Assembly: GCF_017873435.1 (NCBI RefSeq)
Contig: NZ_JAGGKG010000017.1
Span: forward strand, 56,515-120,514
Reading direction: 5' to 3'
Length of the DNA: 64,000 nt
From: Paenibacillus turicensis
GTDB lineage: Bacteria; Bacillota; Bacilli; Paenibacillales; Paenibacillaceae
In this document: positions 46,858 through 55,278 of the stretch, piece after piece
Position numbering within the stretch: the stretch's first letter is position 1
Layout: each line of letters begins with the position of its first letter
Notes under the pieces: generated by a model
The model's input: the letters and a program-made list of their open reading frames with translations, nothing else
Told to the model about the DNA's origin: nothing
Databases searched by the model: none
Made by a program: the position numbers and the translations under genes

Positions 46858-49800
46858 TTAACTTCCACTTTTAAAAATACCAAGCTTGTTTGCATTATTT
46901 AATGCCGTACTAAACTTGTCTAATAGCGTATTGGCAGTATCCCGATCGTTTGCTTGTATAACAATGGTGTCGATATTCACATCTCCTGATTTTGTTTGCG
47001 TCATAGGAGAGGGAACGGTTGAAGGACGTACTGTATTCATAAGGTTTTGTGCTGTATTCATTACAATCTCTTTAATAAAGGAGAGAGGATCATTTAACAC
47101 AACCTCGCCTTTTCTTAAAATAGAAGGGACTTCATCTGATTTTAATACGTTGTTCCACCATTTTTCACTAGTTGTACCCGCAATGCCAACCTCGCCACCC
47201 GCATGATACACGTCTAAATCTTTTAAGTCCGCATAGCTTTTATCAGCAAAACCAAATTGCTTTCTAAGCTGATCGTTTTCTTCCTTTAGCTTGTCGATTA
47301 TAGCTTTATTTGTTTTATAGTCGGATGATTTTTTATCTAAGCTAGCAATCTTTTCATAAAGAGCCTCTGCTTCATATTTATTATTTAAATACTTTGTCCA
47401 TCCTGTTGCTCGATCTGTAATTGGATTGGCAGGGGAAGGTGATGATGGTAAGGGGGATTGGGAGCTACCTGTATCCTTTTGGAGATTATCATAATCATTT
47501 AGCTTACTTTTATCTTGTTCAAAGCTATACTTTAAGTTCTCAAGTTCTTTAGCAGTAGCAAACATTTCAGTCGTTAAGGATTTGAAAAAGGTCTCATATT
47601 CACCCCTTAAAGCAGCGATTGTTGTGCTAACTGTATTTTTATCATTACTGAGTAAGGCATTTTTCATGTCATAAAATTTTTGCTCATTAGTCAAAATATC
47701 TCGATAGGTTTGCTCTGTTTGCTTTTTCTGCTCATCCAAATTGTCCAGTAGTTTAGTATGATGATCGTTTTCTTCTGACTGTAACTTGCTAAGATAACCT
47801 TTGCGATCCTCTAATTGATCACTTAATCCTTCTTTTCTAAGCTCCCGCTCTCGATCAAGCTTAAAGCGTTCAATTTCTTGGTTTTTTGTATTTAATTGCT
47901 CCTGCAAGCCTTTCTTTTTTGCTTTTGCTTCCATCGAGTTATCAAGAGAGAGCGTATTTATGCTATCTACGAGAATTTGACGTTCATTTAGCTTTTTACG
48001 AAGCTCTTCTTCATAATCATCTGTAGCATCCTGACGATTCATCAATTTAAGCTTGTGATTAATATATTCTTCAAATTGCTTTTGCTCTTTATCTAGGTTG
48101 TCAGTATAGGTTTTATGTCTTTCATTTTCAGCTTTTATTGAATTTTCAATGCCTTGTAGCTCTAAATCTCGTCTTTTCTCTAGCATTCGCTTGTAGTTGC
48201 TAATAATGTCATTTGCATAAGTTTCAGCGAGAGTGCGAGCTGCTTTCTGCGCGTCTAGCAATGCAAGCTTATTTTTTTTCAGATAGTCATTGTAAAGCTC
48301 AATTTGCTCGTTGGTGAGATCACCTTGCTTTAATTTTTGCTCTGTTGCGACGATTTCTTCTTGATAAAACTTGATTTTAGCCTTCGTAATCTGATTTTGG
48401 AGAGCTTGCTGCTCGTTATATTCTTTTGTGCCTTCTGTGTAAGTTGCTTGTGTTTTCTCCGCCAAAGAGAGGTTATGGTCTAGCTCTTCAAGTACTTTAT
48501 TACGCGCATCTAGCTCTTGATTAGATTGACTTAATTTTAATTTATTTAAATTTTCCTCTGTGTCAGGAATCGCATTCTGTACACTAGAAATTGCTTCTTT
48601 GTTTTCATGGATCGCATTGGTTAGCAATTTCCATTTATCAAACGAATTTTTCAGCTTTTTCTGTGTGGCTTCTGAGGAGGAATTGTATAATTTTATAAAA
48701 GAAAGACTTTCTTCACCTTTACCGTCAAGCCAACCTGACATATTATAGCCAGCATTCTTCTGTAGTTTGTTTCTTTCACTCTCTAATTTTTGGTTTGCTT
48801 TGTTAAGTAAATCGACTTCAATTCCTTGAGATTTGATATACATGCTTGTTTTGCTAATCGCATCAGCATATCTTTTCTCATCCTCTAGCTTTTTCGCTCG
48901 CTCAGAGATCGTTTTATTAAGATCGTTTCTCGCTTTAGCTTCTTTATTAATCTCATTGATGATTGCACTCGTAGTATCCTTTTGATCCTTTTCTCTTGGG
49001 GTGGCAGAAGAAGTGCTTTTAGCTCCGCTAGAGCCTTTAGAGGTGGGGGAGGATTTGGAAGAATAAGATTTTAAGCTTTTAATTGCCGCTTTATCTTGAT
49101 CTATGAGTGAAAGCAATTGATTAATTTGTTTCTCTTCATTACTTATCGCAGCTTCTATTCCGGTGTTAATAGCTACTTTTCCTGATCCTAGGGTTATCAA
49201 GTTTCCTATTATATTAAAAGCCGCCGCCTGAAGCTTTAGCATCTCAATACGTTTTCTTGCTTGTCTTATTGTAATCTCAGTTTTATTTATTTCGGATTGT
49301 CTTGTAACGATTTCATCTTCTCTTACCTTCTTAATTAACTCTCCAATGCTTTCTCTTGTTAAATTAGTGACATCTATTCGATCTCCATATTTATCAATAA
49401 CCTGTTGCAAAGTGGATGCCGAAAGAAGATTGTTATCTGTTAGCTCTTGTTGAGCCCTTTCTAATAAAGAAATCCCACTTTTAGTGTCATCAACATGTTT
49501 TGCTAAGGAGAGAAAGCGGTTCGTAATATTATCAATGGCGCCTGTATAGCCTTGAACATTGCCGTTAGCGTCTAGTTTTTCTTCTAAATCAATAAAGCTA
49601 TTCGCAGCCTGATCTGCTTTGCCACTAATTTCACCGATTTTTTTTCCAAACTCATCCCATACAGGAAGTTTAGCAGTAGGGGCATTCATGGCTGTTTCGG
49701 CACTTGTTCGCATCTTCTCAAATAAAGCTTCGTATTGTGGGAACTGCGCTTTAAGCCCATCCAAAACCTCATTAAGATTGCCGTTGTTAATCGCTTGGGA

Positions 49801-52491
49801 TATATCAATTTTATTTTCTGCTAAATAGCTGTTCACTGAGGTTGCGAAATCCTGATAGTCATAAATTAACTGCTGAGTACCACCTTCAGTAATTGTAGAT
49901 CCTTCTGCGAATGAGGTCGCAATCTTATTGAAAAAGAGCTTCATATTGCCATCTGTATTGTTGCTTTCAGCTAACAATTGATTGTTAAAGGAGGCAAAAT
50001 GACTGGCGTATTGGGAGACACCATTTTGAATCGTTTCGTTGTAGCCACTAATTTCATTATCAATGTCACTCAGACTAGATCGGATAGCCATAGCAGCGTT
50101 ATCTAAGCCGTTGTTGTCTTGAATTTGTGAAAATAACCAGTTCTCTGTTACGAATTGGCCTTGATCTGCAAAAAGTTGCTTTATTTTATTATTTAACTCT
50201 GTCGCCTTAGTCACATAGTCTTGTGAATTTTTATCTAGCTTATCTAAATCATTATCACTAACAAATTGCTGTGCAAAGGTAATAGCTTCATAGGAAGTGG
50301 AGATAGCCTTTCGTTGCTCTTGTTTATCATTGATTTCGCTTTTCGCATCCTCAACCTGTTCTCCAACCTGCGCTAAACTATCTCCTTTTTCCGCATACAG
50401 TCTTTTTTCACGTGCAAGATTTAGTTTTTTTTCCGCCTCGATCATCTCATCAATCGCTGCTTTTGATTTGTAAACTGCATTTCCTTCACTATCATAATGA
50501 TCGATCAGTTCCGGAAGTAGAGTGGAGCTTTGAGCAAATAAGCTATTTAGTTCTTCTTGTGATTTAGAATTATCATCTAAGGCACTTTTAAGATTTTGTA
50601 GTGAGTTAATTTTTTCATTAGACTGATTAATAGTCTCATTAAGATTGTTAGAATATTGTTTTTGTTTATCATCTGCATTAGTAAATTTATTGATCAGCCA
50701 TTCTAATCCAGTTCCAATCAAAGTAAATACTGCACCCACGACAGTAGCCGACATCAGTCCTTTAAATGCAACCTTTGCTGCGGTCGTAGCCGCACCTAGA
50801 CCACGCATGCCCAATGCACCTGCCGTTGCTGCGGCATTTACACCTGAAATTCCAGCGGCAGCGCTAACACTACTTGCGGGTAAGCTAAGCATTGTTTTCA
50901 CTGTATTAGAGATGCTTGTCATTAAAGCTGTGAACGACGTTTTTAACAAAGTTAATACAAAAGTAGTTGCGCCCAAAGCCACAGGCAAAGCTCCAAACTT
51001 TTCAGTCAAATACGTAACTCCATTTGTTAAGCTAGTTAGCAAACTTGCAAGCAGTCCGATGGCAGCATTTACTCCACCATCCCCCAAACTCACCGCCAAC
51101 CCATCCCAAGCGGTCTTCATTCCTTGAATTCGCCCACTTAGCGAATCCATATAGACTTCATTGCTTTGCATCGCATTGCCTTGAGCATACAGGGAGGTGG
51201 TAGCGGCTTGACTAGAAAGGTCATATTTCCCCATCAGGGCAATAAAGGCACTCAGTCCGTCTTTACCAGCAATTTGCGTTGCAAGGTTAGTTTGCTGGGC
51301 TTGGGTGAGGGAAGACCATTTGCTTGCTAGTTCCCCTAAAATGACAGTACCACTTTTTAGATTGCCACTTACATCCTGCATGGAAATGCCAACATTAGAA
51401 AGCAGAGGACCTGCTGTAGAAAGTGAAGTGATGCCAGCATAAATCGACTGGAGCGAGCTTGAGATGACCACACCACTTTGGTGGGTAACGCTTGAAATGG
51501 CGGCGGTATTTCCTAGCACATCATCAATACTAAAGCCATAGGTACGTGCGGCTTCGGCGGCACCTGCTAAGCTAGTAGATAATACAGTAGACGAAGTGCC
51601 AAAGCTTTGATTCACACTTGCGACCTTGTCGGCAAGGCTAGTGCTTTTTTCGGCTTCAATCTGGAAGGCGGACATCGCAGCAGTAACCGTCTGGATACTT
51701 TGTTCTGGAGATAGATTCGCAATATTTTGGAATAAAGTAGCGGTATTGCTTAAGGCGGTGGTATCACTTTCGTTATACCCTAACCCAGCAAAGCTAAGCA
51801 TATGCTGATTAACCTCTTGAATCGAACGTCCATATTGACTTGCCGTTTGCTGACTGCTCTCTAGCATTGCCTTTAAATTGGCTGTGTTTCCCATAGTAGA
51901 GCCAAGGGAGGTCATCTGGGCATCGATCTCAATGATCGTTTTTACAACATCCTTTGCACCTGTCCATGCCAACTGCTTACCCCAAAGACTGACCTTTTCC
52001 AATGCTTTACTTAGCGTCTGCGATTTTGTATCTGCTAGCGTTAATTCATTGGAAAAACTAGCGATTTCTTGCTCTAATTCTGCGATAGGTGTAGAAAAAT
52101 TCCCGATATTCGTAATTTGCTTAAGCTTACCCTCTAGCGCTTGTAGAGAGCTAAGTGCCTCTGAATTTACAGGTAAACTGCTTTTGAGCTGTCCTAATTT
52201 CCCTTTAGCTGAAGCAACCTGCTTGGAATAGTCTAAATCTCTTGCCGCATTTTGCTGTAAGGCAAAGTAATGGGCTTTATCAATGGCGAGCGCTTTACTA
52301 TTGTAAATCGCTTGCTCCTTTAAAGCTTCTTTCAGCTTCTCTTTTAGCGTGGTGTCTACGGAGAGGTTTAAGGTGAGCCTTTTCAGCGTCGCATTTTTTT
52401 CGATGACTTTAATGGCTTTATTTAGCTGAGAAATAGACTGCTTCTGATCGATATCTAGCGTGACCTTAATGGGTGTGTTTTTAGAGGTCAT
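46858..52491 (-). CDS. Tail tape measure protein
   Basis: 1877 residues, the longest gene of the window. It sets tail length and is threaded inside the tube. TP901-type core at about 185-480 (DAQMTSLGSTMGNTANL, SPEQSIQTVTAAMSAFQIEAE, AARTYGFSIDDVLGNTAAIS), hydrophobic helices about 480-610, then about 1000 residues of charged coiled coil, and a C-terminus with VYHAGGEVGIAGTTSEKWWN and VVLNDPLSF. At roughly 0.15 nm per residue this predicts a tail near 280 nm. No lytic transglycosylase or peptidase domain was recognised, unlike some SPbeta-type homologues. Confidence 0.9.
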   Translation of the reverse strand: MTSKNTPIKVTLDIDQKQSISQLNKAIKVIEKNATLKRLTLNLSVDTTLKEKLKEALKEQAIYNSKALAIDKAHYFALQQNAARDLDYSKQVASAKGKLGQLKSSLPVNSEALSSLQALEGKLKQITNIGNFSTPIAELEQEIASFSNELTLADTKSQTLSKALEKVSLWGKQLAWTGAKDVVKTIIEIDAQMTSLGSTMGNTANLKAMLESSQQTASQYGRSIQEVNQHMLSFAGLGYNESDTTALSNTATLFQNIANLSPEQSIQTVTAAMSAFQIEAEKSTSLADKVASVNQSFGTSSTVLSTSLAGAAEAARTYGFSIDDVLGNTAAISSVTHQSGVVISSSLQSIYAGITSLSTAGPLLSNVGISMQDVSGNLKSGTVILGELASKWSSLTQAQQTNLATQIAGKDGLSAFIALMGKYDLSSQAATTSLYAQGNAMQSNEVYMDSLSGRIQGMKTAWDGLAVSLGDGGVNAAIGLLASLLTSLTNGVTYLTEKFGALPVALGATTFVLTLLKTSFTALMTSISNTVKTMLSLPASSVSAAAGISGVNAAATAGALGMRGLGAATTAAKVAFKGLMSATVVGAVFTLIGTGLEWLINKFTNADDKQKQYSNNLNETINQSNEKINSLQNLKSALDDNSKSQEELNSLFAQSSTLLPELIDHYDSEGNAVYKSKAAIDEMIEAEKKLNLAREKRLYAEKGDSLAQVGEQVEDAKSEINDKQEQRKAISTSYEAITFAQQFVSDNDLDKLDKNSQDYVTKATELNNKIKQLFADQGQFVTENWLFSQIQDNNGLDNAAMAIRSSLSDIDNEISGYNETIQNGVSQYASHFASFNNQLLAESNNTDGNMKLFFNKIATSFAEGSTITEGGTQQLIYDYQDFATSVNSYLAENKIDISQAINNGNLNEVLDGLKAQFPQYEALFEKMRTSAETAMNAPTAKLPVWDEFGKKIGEISGKADQAANSFIDLEEKLDANGNVQGYTGAIDNITNRFLSLAKHVDDTKSGISLLERAQQELTDNNLLSASTLQQVIDKYGDRIDVTNLTRESIGELIKKVREDEIVTRQSEINKTEITIRQARKRIEMLKLQAAAFNIIGNLITLGSGKVAINTGIEAAISNEEKQINQLLSLIDQDKAAIKSLKSYSSKSSPTSKGSSGAKSTSSATPREKDQKDTTSAIINEINKEAKARNDLNKTISERAKKLEDEKRYADAISKTSMYIKSQGIEVDLLNKANQKLESERNKLQKNAGYNMSGWLDGKGEESLSFIKLYNSSSEATQKKLKNSFDKWKLLTNAIHENKEAISSVQNAIPDTEENLNKLKLSQSNQELDARNKVLEELDHNLSLAEKTQATYTEGTKEYNEQQALQNQITKAKIKFYQEEIVATEQKLKQGDLTNEQIELYNDYLKKNKLALLDAQKAARTLAETYANDIISNYKRMLEKRRDLELQGIENSIKAENERHKTYTDNLDKEQKQFEEYINHKLKLMNRQDATDDYEEELRKKLNERQILVDSINTLSLDNSMEAKAKKKGLQEQLNTKNQEIERFKLDRERELRKEGLSDQLEDRKGYLSKLQSEENDHHTKLLDNLDEQKKQTEQTYRDILTNEQKFYDMKNALLSNDKNTVSTTIAALRGEYETFFKSLTTEMFATAKELENLKYSFEQDKSKLNDYDNLQKDTGSSQSPLPSSPSPANPITDRATGWTKYLNNKYEAEALYEKIASLDKKSSDYKTNKAIIDKLKEENDQLRKQFGFADKSYADLKDLDVYHAGGEVGIAGTTSEKWWNNVLKSDEVPSILRKGEVVLNDPLSFIKEIVMNTAQNLMNTVRPSTVPSPMTQTKSGDVNIDTIVIQANDRDTANTLLDKFSTALNNANKLGIFKSGS

Positions 52492-52494
52492 AGG

Positions 52495-53037
52495 TTATTC
52501 CTCCTTTGCGGAGCCAGTTCCTAGCAAAACTTCCTTAATCACATCTCTGTTTTCCAAATTTAAACCCTCAATATGGTTGGCAAGCGAGGTGCGAGCCGCC
52601 TCATTATTTTCTAATAGCAGCTGGTATTGCTCGATTTTTTTGAAAATCCGCTCATATACCTTAGTTAGCTCACTTGCTGGGAAGGCTTCGAAAATTTGCT
52701 CGGTGAGATCGCTTTGTAGCATTTTTTCAAATAGCTGAACCTTTTCCTCAAAGGCATATTCACGTTCTTCCGTAAGGGTAGAGAAATGAAAAATAATATG
52801 TAGGGATAAATAATCAAGAAACTTGGAATCGGGAAGCTGGCCGATTTGTGCATCATAGCTTGCTACAAATGAAGATAAATCGTCTAGCATGGCATCAATT
52901 TTGGCATGAGAAAAGCTTTTGTACACTTCCGTATATGTATGGTTGTCAAAAGTAACTTTGACCTTTTTATCATATTGTGCGGCATCCTTTGTAATCATGT
53001 CTAACGTTAACATTTTTTTGCGTGGAGTACGTGCCAT
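52495..53037 (-). CDS. Tail assembly chaperone (gpG-like)
   Basis: 180 residues from ATG 53037 (AGGAGG 10 bases upstream); the open frame upstream to 53109 crosses a terminator and is not used. Sequence ARTPRKKMLTLDMITKDAAQYDKKVKVTFDNH then helical, acidic residues, in the size range and position (just before the tape measure) of tail assembly chaperones. No overlapping second ORF or obvious slippery site for a gpGT frameshift was seen. It ends 4 bp before the tape-measure start. Confidence 0.7.
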   Translation of the reverse strand: MARTPRKKMLTLDMITKDAAQYDKKVKVTFDNHTYTEVYKSFSHAKIDAMLDDLSSFVASYDAQIGQLPDSKFLDYLSLHIIFHFSTLTEEREYAFEEKVQLFEKMLQSDLTEQIFEAFPASELTKVYERIFKKIEQYQLLLENNEAARTSLANHIEGLNLENRDVIKEVLLGTGSAKEE

Positions 53038-53079
53038 GAATATAAACCTCCTGTTAATTTTATGATCAAAATAAAAAGA

Positions 53080-53115
53080 AGCGTAGGAGGGGGTGTTGAT
53101 ATGCCCCACACGCTA
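53080..53115 (-). terminator. Internal terminator after the tail tube gene
   Basis: On the minus strand a GC-rich hairpin pairs TAGCGTGTGGGGC with CCCCCTCCTACGCT (bulged), followed by TCTTTTTATTTTG. It lies 42 bases before the chaperone start. Partial termination here would give more tail tube than tape measure, matching the particle's stoichiometry. Confidence 0.7.
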
Positions 53116-53125
53116 CACTCCTTGC

Positions 53126-53242
53126 TAGCTCTCAGCATTAAAGCGATAAGCGATAAAGCTAATCTTGTCAAGGCTACATCTAACTTACGATTAATGCTTA
53201 GAGCTAGATTTTACATAACCCGATCTACCGACTAACCGTCGG
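53126..53242 (-). other. Structured intergenic RNA between tail tube and chaperone
   Basis: TAGCTCTCAGCATTAA (53126-53141) and TTAATGCTTAGAGCTA (53191-53206) form a 16-bp inverted repeat with one mismatch, enclosing tandem GATAAGC units. A second small hairpin CCGAC/GTCGG lies at 53228-53242 just after the tail tube stop. No ORF is present. It may stabilise the tail-tube mRNA 3' end or control read-through. Confidence 0.6.
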
Positions 53243-53251
53243 CATTAATTT

Positions 53252-53998
53252 TTATTGCTCTAACAAATCAATAATGACCATCGATGTAGACTTGTTATCC
53301 TTTAACACATCTGCCGTAAATGTGAACGGTTGTGGATCGCCAGAGCTTGCCATCCCAATGGTGAAGCCCGGTTGGATTTTAAGCTTAGGAATGGTATATA
53401 GTGCCTCCACGTCTTGACCTGCTTCGTTTTTCCAAATTGTTGTTCCTTCTAGCATGTACGTGCCAGGGAACACATTGGAGTTGACCGTTAAGCTTTGAGT
53501 TGTATTTGGTGCAGTATAGTAGTAATCCGCGATAATTTGGTCGCCAACCGCTACACTAGTGACATCTTTAAGATCAATGGTGTTGGAAGCAGAAGCAGGT
53601 GTGATTTCAAGCTTTTCATCCATCGAGGTACCATCAGCACTTTTGTAGAAAAAGCTTTTTTGAGAAGCAATTGGTGCTTTAGCAAGCGTGATTTTCTTAT
53701 CTGCATCGACGACGATAACTTCTTTTTTATGTACAATTTTAGCTGCCTTTGCAAATTTAGAGCCAGTAAGTACAGCAAGCGATTCCTTGGAGATCAACGC
53801 ATCCTCCATCGTCATCGTAATGTCCTTTTCAGAATCCCAACCGATTAGCTTCGGATGACCTTTGCCACCACGTGCATACACGGTAGAGCCAGCAAATTCT
53901 AATGAACTAGTTGTTAAGCTTTCAAGGTAAACCTTAGGCTCTTTTGTCACAACATCCTTTAATACAACATCCATAATTTCACGAGTTCCATAACGCAT
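53252..53998 (-). CDS. Major tail tube protein
   Basis: 248 residues from the ATG at 53998 (AAGGAGG upstream); the TTG at 54025 is rejected. Beta-rich with the pattern of phage major tail proteins: RYGTREIMDVVLKDVVTKE, LIGWDSEKDITMTMEDALIS and the end FTFTADVLKD. An Ig-like/linker segment lies around 85-160. Polymerises into the tube around the tape measure. No separate sheath gene precedes it, so the tail is non-contractile. Confidence 0.75.
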   Translation of the reverse strand: MRYGTREIMDVVLKDVVTKEPKVYLESLTTSSLEFAGSTVYARGGKGHPKLIGWDSEKDITMTMEDALISKESLAVLTGSKFAKAAKIVHKKEVIVVDADKKITLAKAPIASQKSFFYKSADGTSMDEKLEITPASASNTIDLKDVTSVAVGDQIIADYYYTAPNTTQSLTVNSNVFPGTYMLEGTTIWKNEAGQDVEALYTIPKLKIQPGFTIGMASSGDPQPFTFTADVLKDNKSTSMVIIDLLEQ

Positions 53999-54038
53999 AT
54001 GTAATTTCCTCCTTAAATTTTGCAAACCTAACTTTTTG

Positions 54039-54770
54039 TTATGATTTGCTGATCCAATGTTTTAGTTTAATATGTTTTAAGTCTGCACCATGCAATAATG
54101 CTTGTATGTTAAGCTCATAATCAGACACTAGCTTCATCCGATAGAACTGGTCGTTGAACTGGAAAATATTCAAGTCAAATACGTTGAAAATATGTATCCC
54201 ATTTGCATGGCTGCATAAGCTGGATACCAAATCATAGAAGGTGGGGGCATCTTGATTTTCCAGTTGCTCATTTTTAAGACGTCTAATTTTTTGACGATTA
54301 GCCTGCATTTTTTGCTGTAGCATTCGCACACGTTCAGTGGCAGGAGCAAACGTAGCTGTTGCCTCTTGCGGCACACAATTTTGCACCTGAATGATCCTCA
54401 TGAGCTGTTGATACATCTCGGTGTCCACCTGTATATCATCAATAATTAACCCGTCTTGATAATAAATATTATCCGTTCCGATCAGGAACCGTAAGGCCTC
54501 ATAAAATAATGAATACAGTGGGTGGGATGTCCCAAACATCTCAATCACATCATATACAGCGATATGCTCTGGCACACTTTCAGCAAACTGCGGCTCTAGT
54601 AGATGCTCCTTCTGCAATGCAGTAATAGACAAATACTGCTGGTATCCTTCATAACCAATACGGGCAATCTCTCTGAGCACAACAGGCTGGATGGTTACAC
54701 CAGAGAGAATAGTGGGGAGTCCTGCAAGTGCACTAAGCTTAATATCTGCTTCATTGATCTTCATCACCAC
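54039..54770 (-). CDS. Tail-cluster protein of unknown function (assembly factor?)
   Basis: 243 residues, mainly helical, no family recognised. The final segment FQFNDQFYRMKLVSDYELNIQALLHGADLKHIKL resembles small assembly proteins of phage tails only in general character. Starts at GTG 54770, with ATG 54764 as an alternative. It lies between HU and tail tube, where phage genomes often keep tail completion or assembly functions. Confidence 0.5.
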   Translation of the reverse strand: MVMKINEADIKLSALAGLPTILSGVTIQPVVLREIARIGYEGYQQYLSITALQKEHLLEPQFAESVPEHIAVYDVIEMFGTSHPLYSLFYEALRFLIGTDNIYYQDGLIIDDIQVDTEMYQQLMRIIQVQNCVPQEATATFAPATERVRMLQQKMQANRQKIRRLKNEQLENQDAPTFYDLVSSLCSHANGIHIFNVFDLNIFQFNDQFYRMKLVSDYELNIQALLHGADLKHIKLKHWISKS

Positions 54771-54783
54771 ATATCATCCTAAT

Positions 54784-55062
54784 TTATTTCTTATTCATCC
54801 TTTTTTTTAATGAAAGGGAAGGGGAGAATACCAGTCTGTGTGATGGGGGCAAATGAATAGGTTCTCCAGTATGAATGTTTCTTGCCTTTCGAGCAGCAAC
54901 AGGCTTAACGGCAAATTTACCGAAGCGTGTAATATGTACGTTTTTCCCTACTGCAATCGTGTCTGCTAGCGTGTCAAAAATCGTGGTGACATAGGCTGAG
55001 GCATCCTTTTTAGGAATATCTAGCTTGGTTGCAATTAGTGAAATAAACTCAGATTTGTTCAT
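54784..55062 (-). CDS. HU-family DNA-binding protein of the tail cluster (YonN-like)
   Basis: 92 residues, HU/IHF fold: MNKSEFISLIATKLDIPKKDA dimer helices, TRFGKFAVKPVAARKARN arm, TGEPI. The intercalating proline of HU (RNPxTGE) is replaced by isoleucine at position 63, so DNA bending may be altered. In SPbeta, an HU-like gene (yonN) also lies beside the yonO polymerase gene. Strong AGAAAGGAG site. It begins right after a terminator hairpin. Confidence 0.85.
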   Translation of the reverse strand: MNKSEFISLIATKLDIPKKDASAYVTTIFDTLADTIAVGKNVHITRFGKFAVKPVAARKARNIHTGEPIHLPPSHRLVFSPSLSLKKRMNKK

Positions 55063-55091
55063 AGGATCAACTCCTTTCTAATGAAATTAAA

Positions 55092-55117
55092 AAGGGAAAC
55101 GAACTTATGTTCCCCTT
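55092..55117 (-). terminator. Terminator between polymerase and HU genes
   Basis: On the minus strand AAGGGGAAC pairs with GTTTCCCTT (9 pairs, one wobble) across an 8-base loop, followed by TTTAATTT. Only 29 bases separate it from the HU start codon, so HU and the tail genes depend on read-through or on an unrecognised promoter. Confidence 0.7.
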
Positions 55118-55157
55118 AGAGACAATCTAGGAAAAATGGACTAGTTTATCGTTTTCT

Positions 55158-55247
55158 TTGATTTATCAAGCTTTTTAAGCCTTTTAGCATCCAATCGTGA
55201 TGGAAAGTGAATCGTCCATTGAGTGAAAAAACGTTGATTATCAAGCT
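55158..55247. promoter_or_regulatory. Two copies of a palindromic site upstream of HU
   Basis: TTGATTTATCAAGCT (55158-55172) and TTGATTATCAAGCT (55234-55247) share TTGAT-n-ATCAA symmetry plus the trailing AGCT. Spacing is about 76 bp. They lie in the 216-base gap between polymerase and HU genes, which otherwise holds only the terminator. Candidate regulator or phage-polymerase promoter sites. Confidence 0.45.
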
Positions 55248-55278
55248 AAAATACATTTTTTTAAAATGCTTATGAACT

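Noticed and set aside
50645..51127. 160-codon ORF antisense to the tape measure gene
   Set aside because: A long open frame arises from the alanine-rich hydrophobic segment on the opposite strand; no ribosome site or independent signal.
46858..53998. Contractile (R-type) tailocin, T6SS or eCIS
   Set aside because: No sheath, AAA+ ATPase or contractile baseplate (gpJ/W-like) proteins; tube and Dit/Tal genes are of the siphovirus type.
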